Positions 63,500 to 64,000 of a DNA stretch of 64,000 nucleotides are shown piece by piece. A program made the translations under genes and the position numbers. Within the stretch, counting starts at the first letter, position 1; the number at the start of each line of letters is the position of its first letter. The notes under the pieces were generated by a model, which searched no databases, was not told where the DNA came from, and saw only the letters and a list, made by a program, of their open reading frames with translations. Source of the stretch: Acetanaerobacterium elongatum (GTDB lineage Bacteria; Bacillota; Clostridia; Oscillospirales; Ruminococcaceae); NCBI RefSeq assembly GCF_900103835.1, contig NZ_FNID01000007.1, positions 29,476-93,475 of the forward strand, read 5' to 3'.

Positions 63500-63673
63500 G
63501 AGTACTATTTTATTATTAAAGTGCGTGCCTACTGCAATAAGGATAATATCGATAAGCCAACAGATACCAAAGCCTCCACCGGTAAGCAGCTTAAGAATAC
63601 CGCTACCAATCTTTCCAACATAGAATCTGTCTACGCCAAGACCGCCTAAAAGTATTGCGAGAATCAAAACCAC
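63500..63673 (-). pseudogene. TM2 domain protein, 5' end lost at IS200 insertion
   Basis: Reads VLILAILLGGLGVDRFYVGK... then GILKLLTGGGFGICWLIDIILIAVG, a full TM2 domain core. The first few codons and the start are replaced by the hairpin DNA that follows the IS200 transposase. After GTHFNNK the frame runs on about 43 residues with no TM2 character, overlapping the ACT gene, so the 3' end also looks altered. Probably no longer expressed, although a GTG at 63673 could allow a short product. Confidence 0.65.
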
Positions 63674-63792
63674 CAGTTAAACTGGTGGTATGCACCAGCC
63701 CTAAAAGGGCATATTACTGGCACAGCGTCTCAAGACGCACTGAATGGTTCCGCCAACCGCATTACTATTACGGGCAGCCGCTAAAGCGGCTG
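63669..63792 (-). repeat. String of four hairpins downstream of the IS200 transposase
   Basis: Stems at 63669-63689 (ACCACCAGT/ACTGGTGGT), 63698-63710 (GCCC/GGGC), 63725-63738 (GCGTC/GACGC) and 63775-63792 (CAGCCGC/GCGGCTG). Loops of three to five bases; on the minus strand they read TTA, TTTTA, TTGA and TTTA. They lie between the transposase stop and the TM2 remnant, where the element's right end should be. Confidence 0.75.
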
Positions 63793-63800
63793 TTCGTTTT

Positions 63801-64000
63801 TCATGCCTTTGTTTCCTTGCTACCCGTGAACGGGTCTATGTATTCTTTGAATGATATTTGATCTGAAGCTATGTCTTCTTGTAATTGGTTTTTGATATAT
63901 TCTTCAATTACTTTTGCATTTCTTCCTACTGTATCAACATAATATCCTCTGCACCAGAAATGCCTGTTCCCATACTTATACTTCAAATTTGCATGCCTAT
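63801..64000 (-). CDS. tnpA: IS200/IS605-family transposase TnpA, 5' part outside the window
   Basis: The last 66 residues or so of a Y1 (HUH) transposase: KYKYGNRHFWCRGYYVDTVGRN then the catalytic Tyr in EEYIKNQ. The HUH motif lies beyond the window edge. It acts on single-stranded DNA with subterminal hairpins, such as those following it. No TnpB is visible on the side shown. Confidence 0.9.
   Translation of the reverse strand, partial: RHANLKYKYGNRHFWCRGYYVDTVGRNAKVIEEYIKNQLQEDIASDQISFKEYIDPFTGSKETKA

Overview
The window looks like chromosomal DNA of an anaerobic, probably spore-forming and motile Clostridia member, perhaps close to Oscillospiraceae/Ruminococcaceae. The lineage is inferred from gene content only: DivIVA/SepF division genes, a split transketolase, rubrerythrin, a FeoB-associated Cys-rich protein, an iron-dependent alcohol dehydrogenase, a YlmC/YmxH sporulation-type protein, Big_2-decorated cell-wall enzymes and AGGAGG-type ribosome binding sites. 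GC content is moderate. No rRNA, tRNA, CRISPR array or prophage was recognised.

Most genes are on the minus strand. 1-8.1 kb: plsY (cut by the window edge), der, a DUF512 radical-SAM protein, yceD-rpmF, an M13 lipoprotein peptidase, a small P-loop protein and pgi. 8.3-9.9 kb: a DacF-type carboxypeptidase and a degenerate HPr. Plus-strand block 10.2-15.3 kb: mtaB and the single-chain purL. 15.5-24.5 kb is accessory-like: FMN-binding protein, iron alcohol dehydrogenase, Wzy-like membrane protein, HD hydrolase, tcdA, an Asn-rich 47-residue protein, a decayed IS256 transposase, the FeoB-associated protein with a clean promoter/operator, a NYN protein and an S1-domain protein. 24.5-30.9 kb: GNAT, an ABC exporter with a ribbon-helix-helix regulator, a patatin lipase, a TRIC-like channel, and rubrerythrin with two unknown neighbours.

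31-42 kb (minus): split transketolase, a HAD phosphatase, then the division/translation block rluD-lspA-ileS-divIVA-ylmH-sepF, and an HlyD-like adaptor. 42.2-50.1 kb: the repair and RNA-modification cluster miaB-ylbF-mutS-mutL-miaA-hfq. 50.3-55.4 kb: two surface proteins that share a GHL10 domain, one fused to an amidase and Big_2 repeats. 55.8-59.2 kb: tsf-rpsB, ylmC/ymxH and sppA. 59.3-64 kb: an unknown type-I membrane protein, a chemoreceptor, an IS256 left-end fragment, an ACT-domain protein, and a TM2 gene broken at its 5' end beside an IS200-type transposase with a string of hairpins.

No clear new defence or biosynthetic system is present. The most distinctive signals are regulatory or relic: a ~100-bp imperfect palindromic element shared by the der and hfq promoters; an operator under the FeoB-associated promoter; a possible short terminated RNA before mtaB; a hairpin string at the IS200 end; and several small unrecognised proteins.
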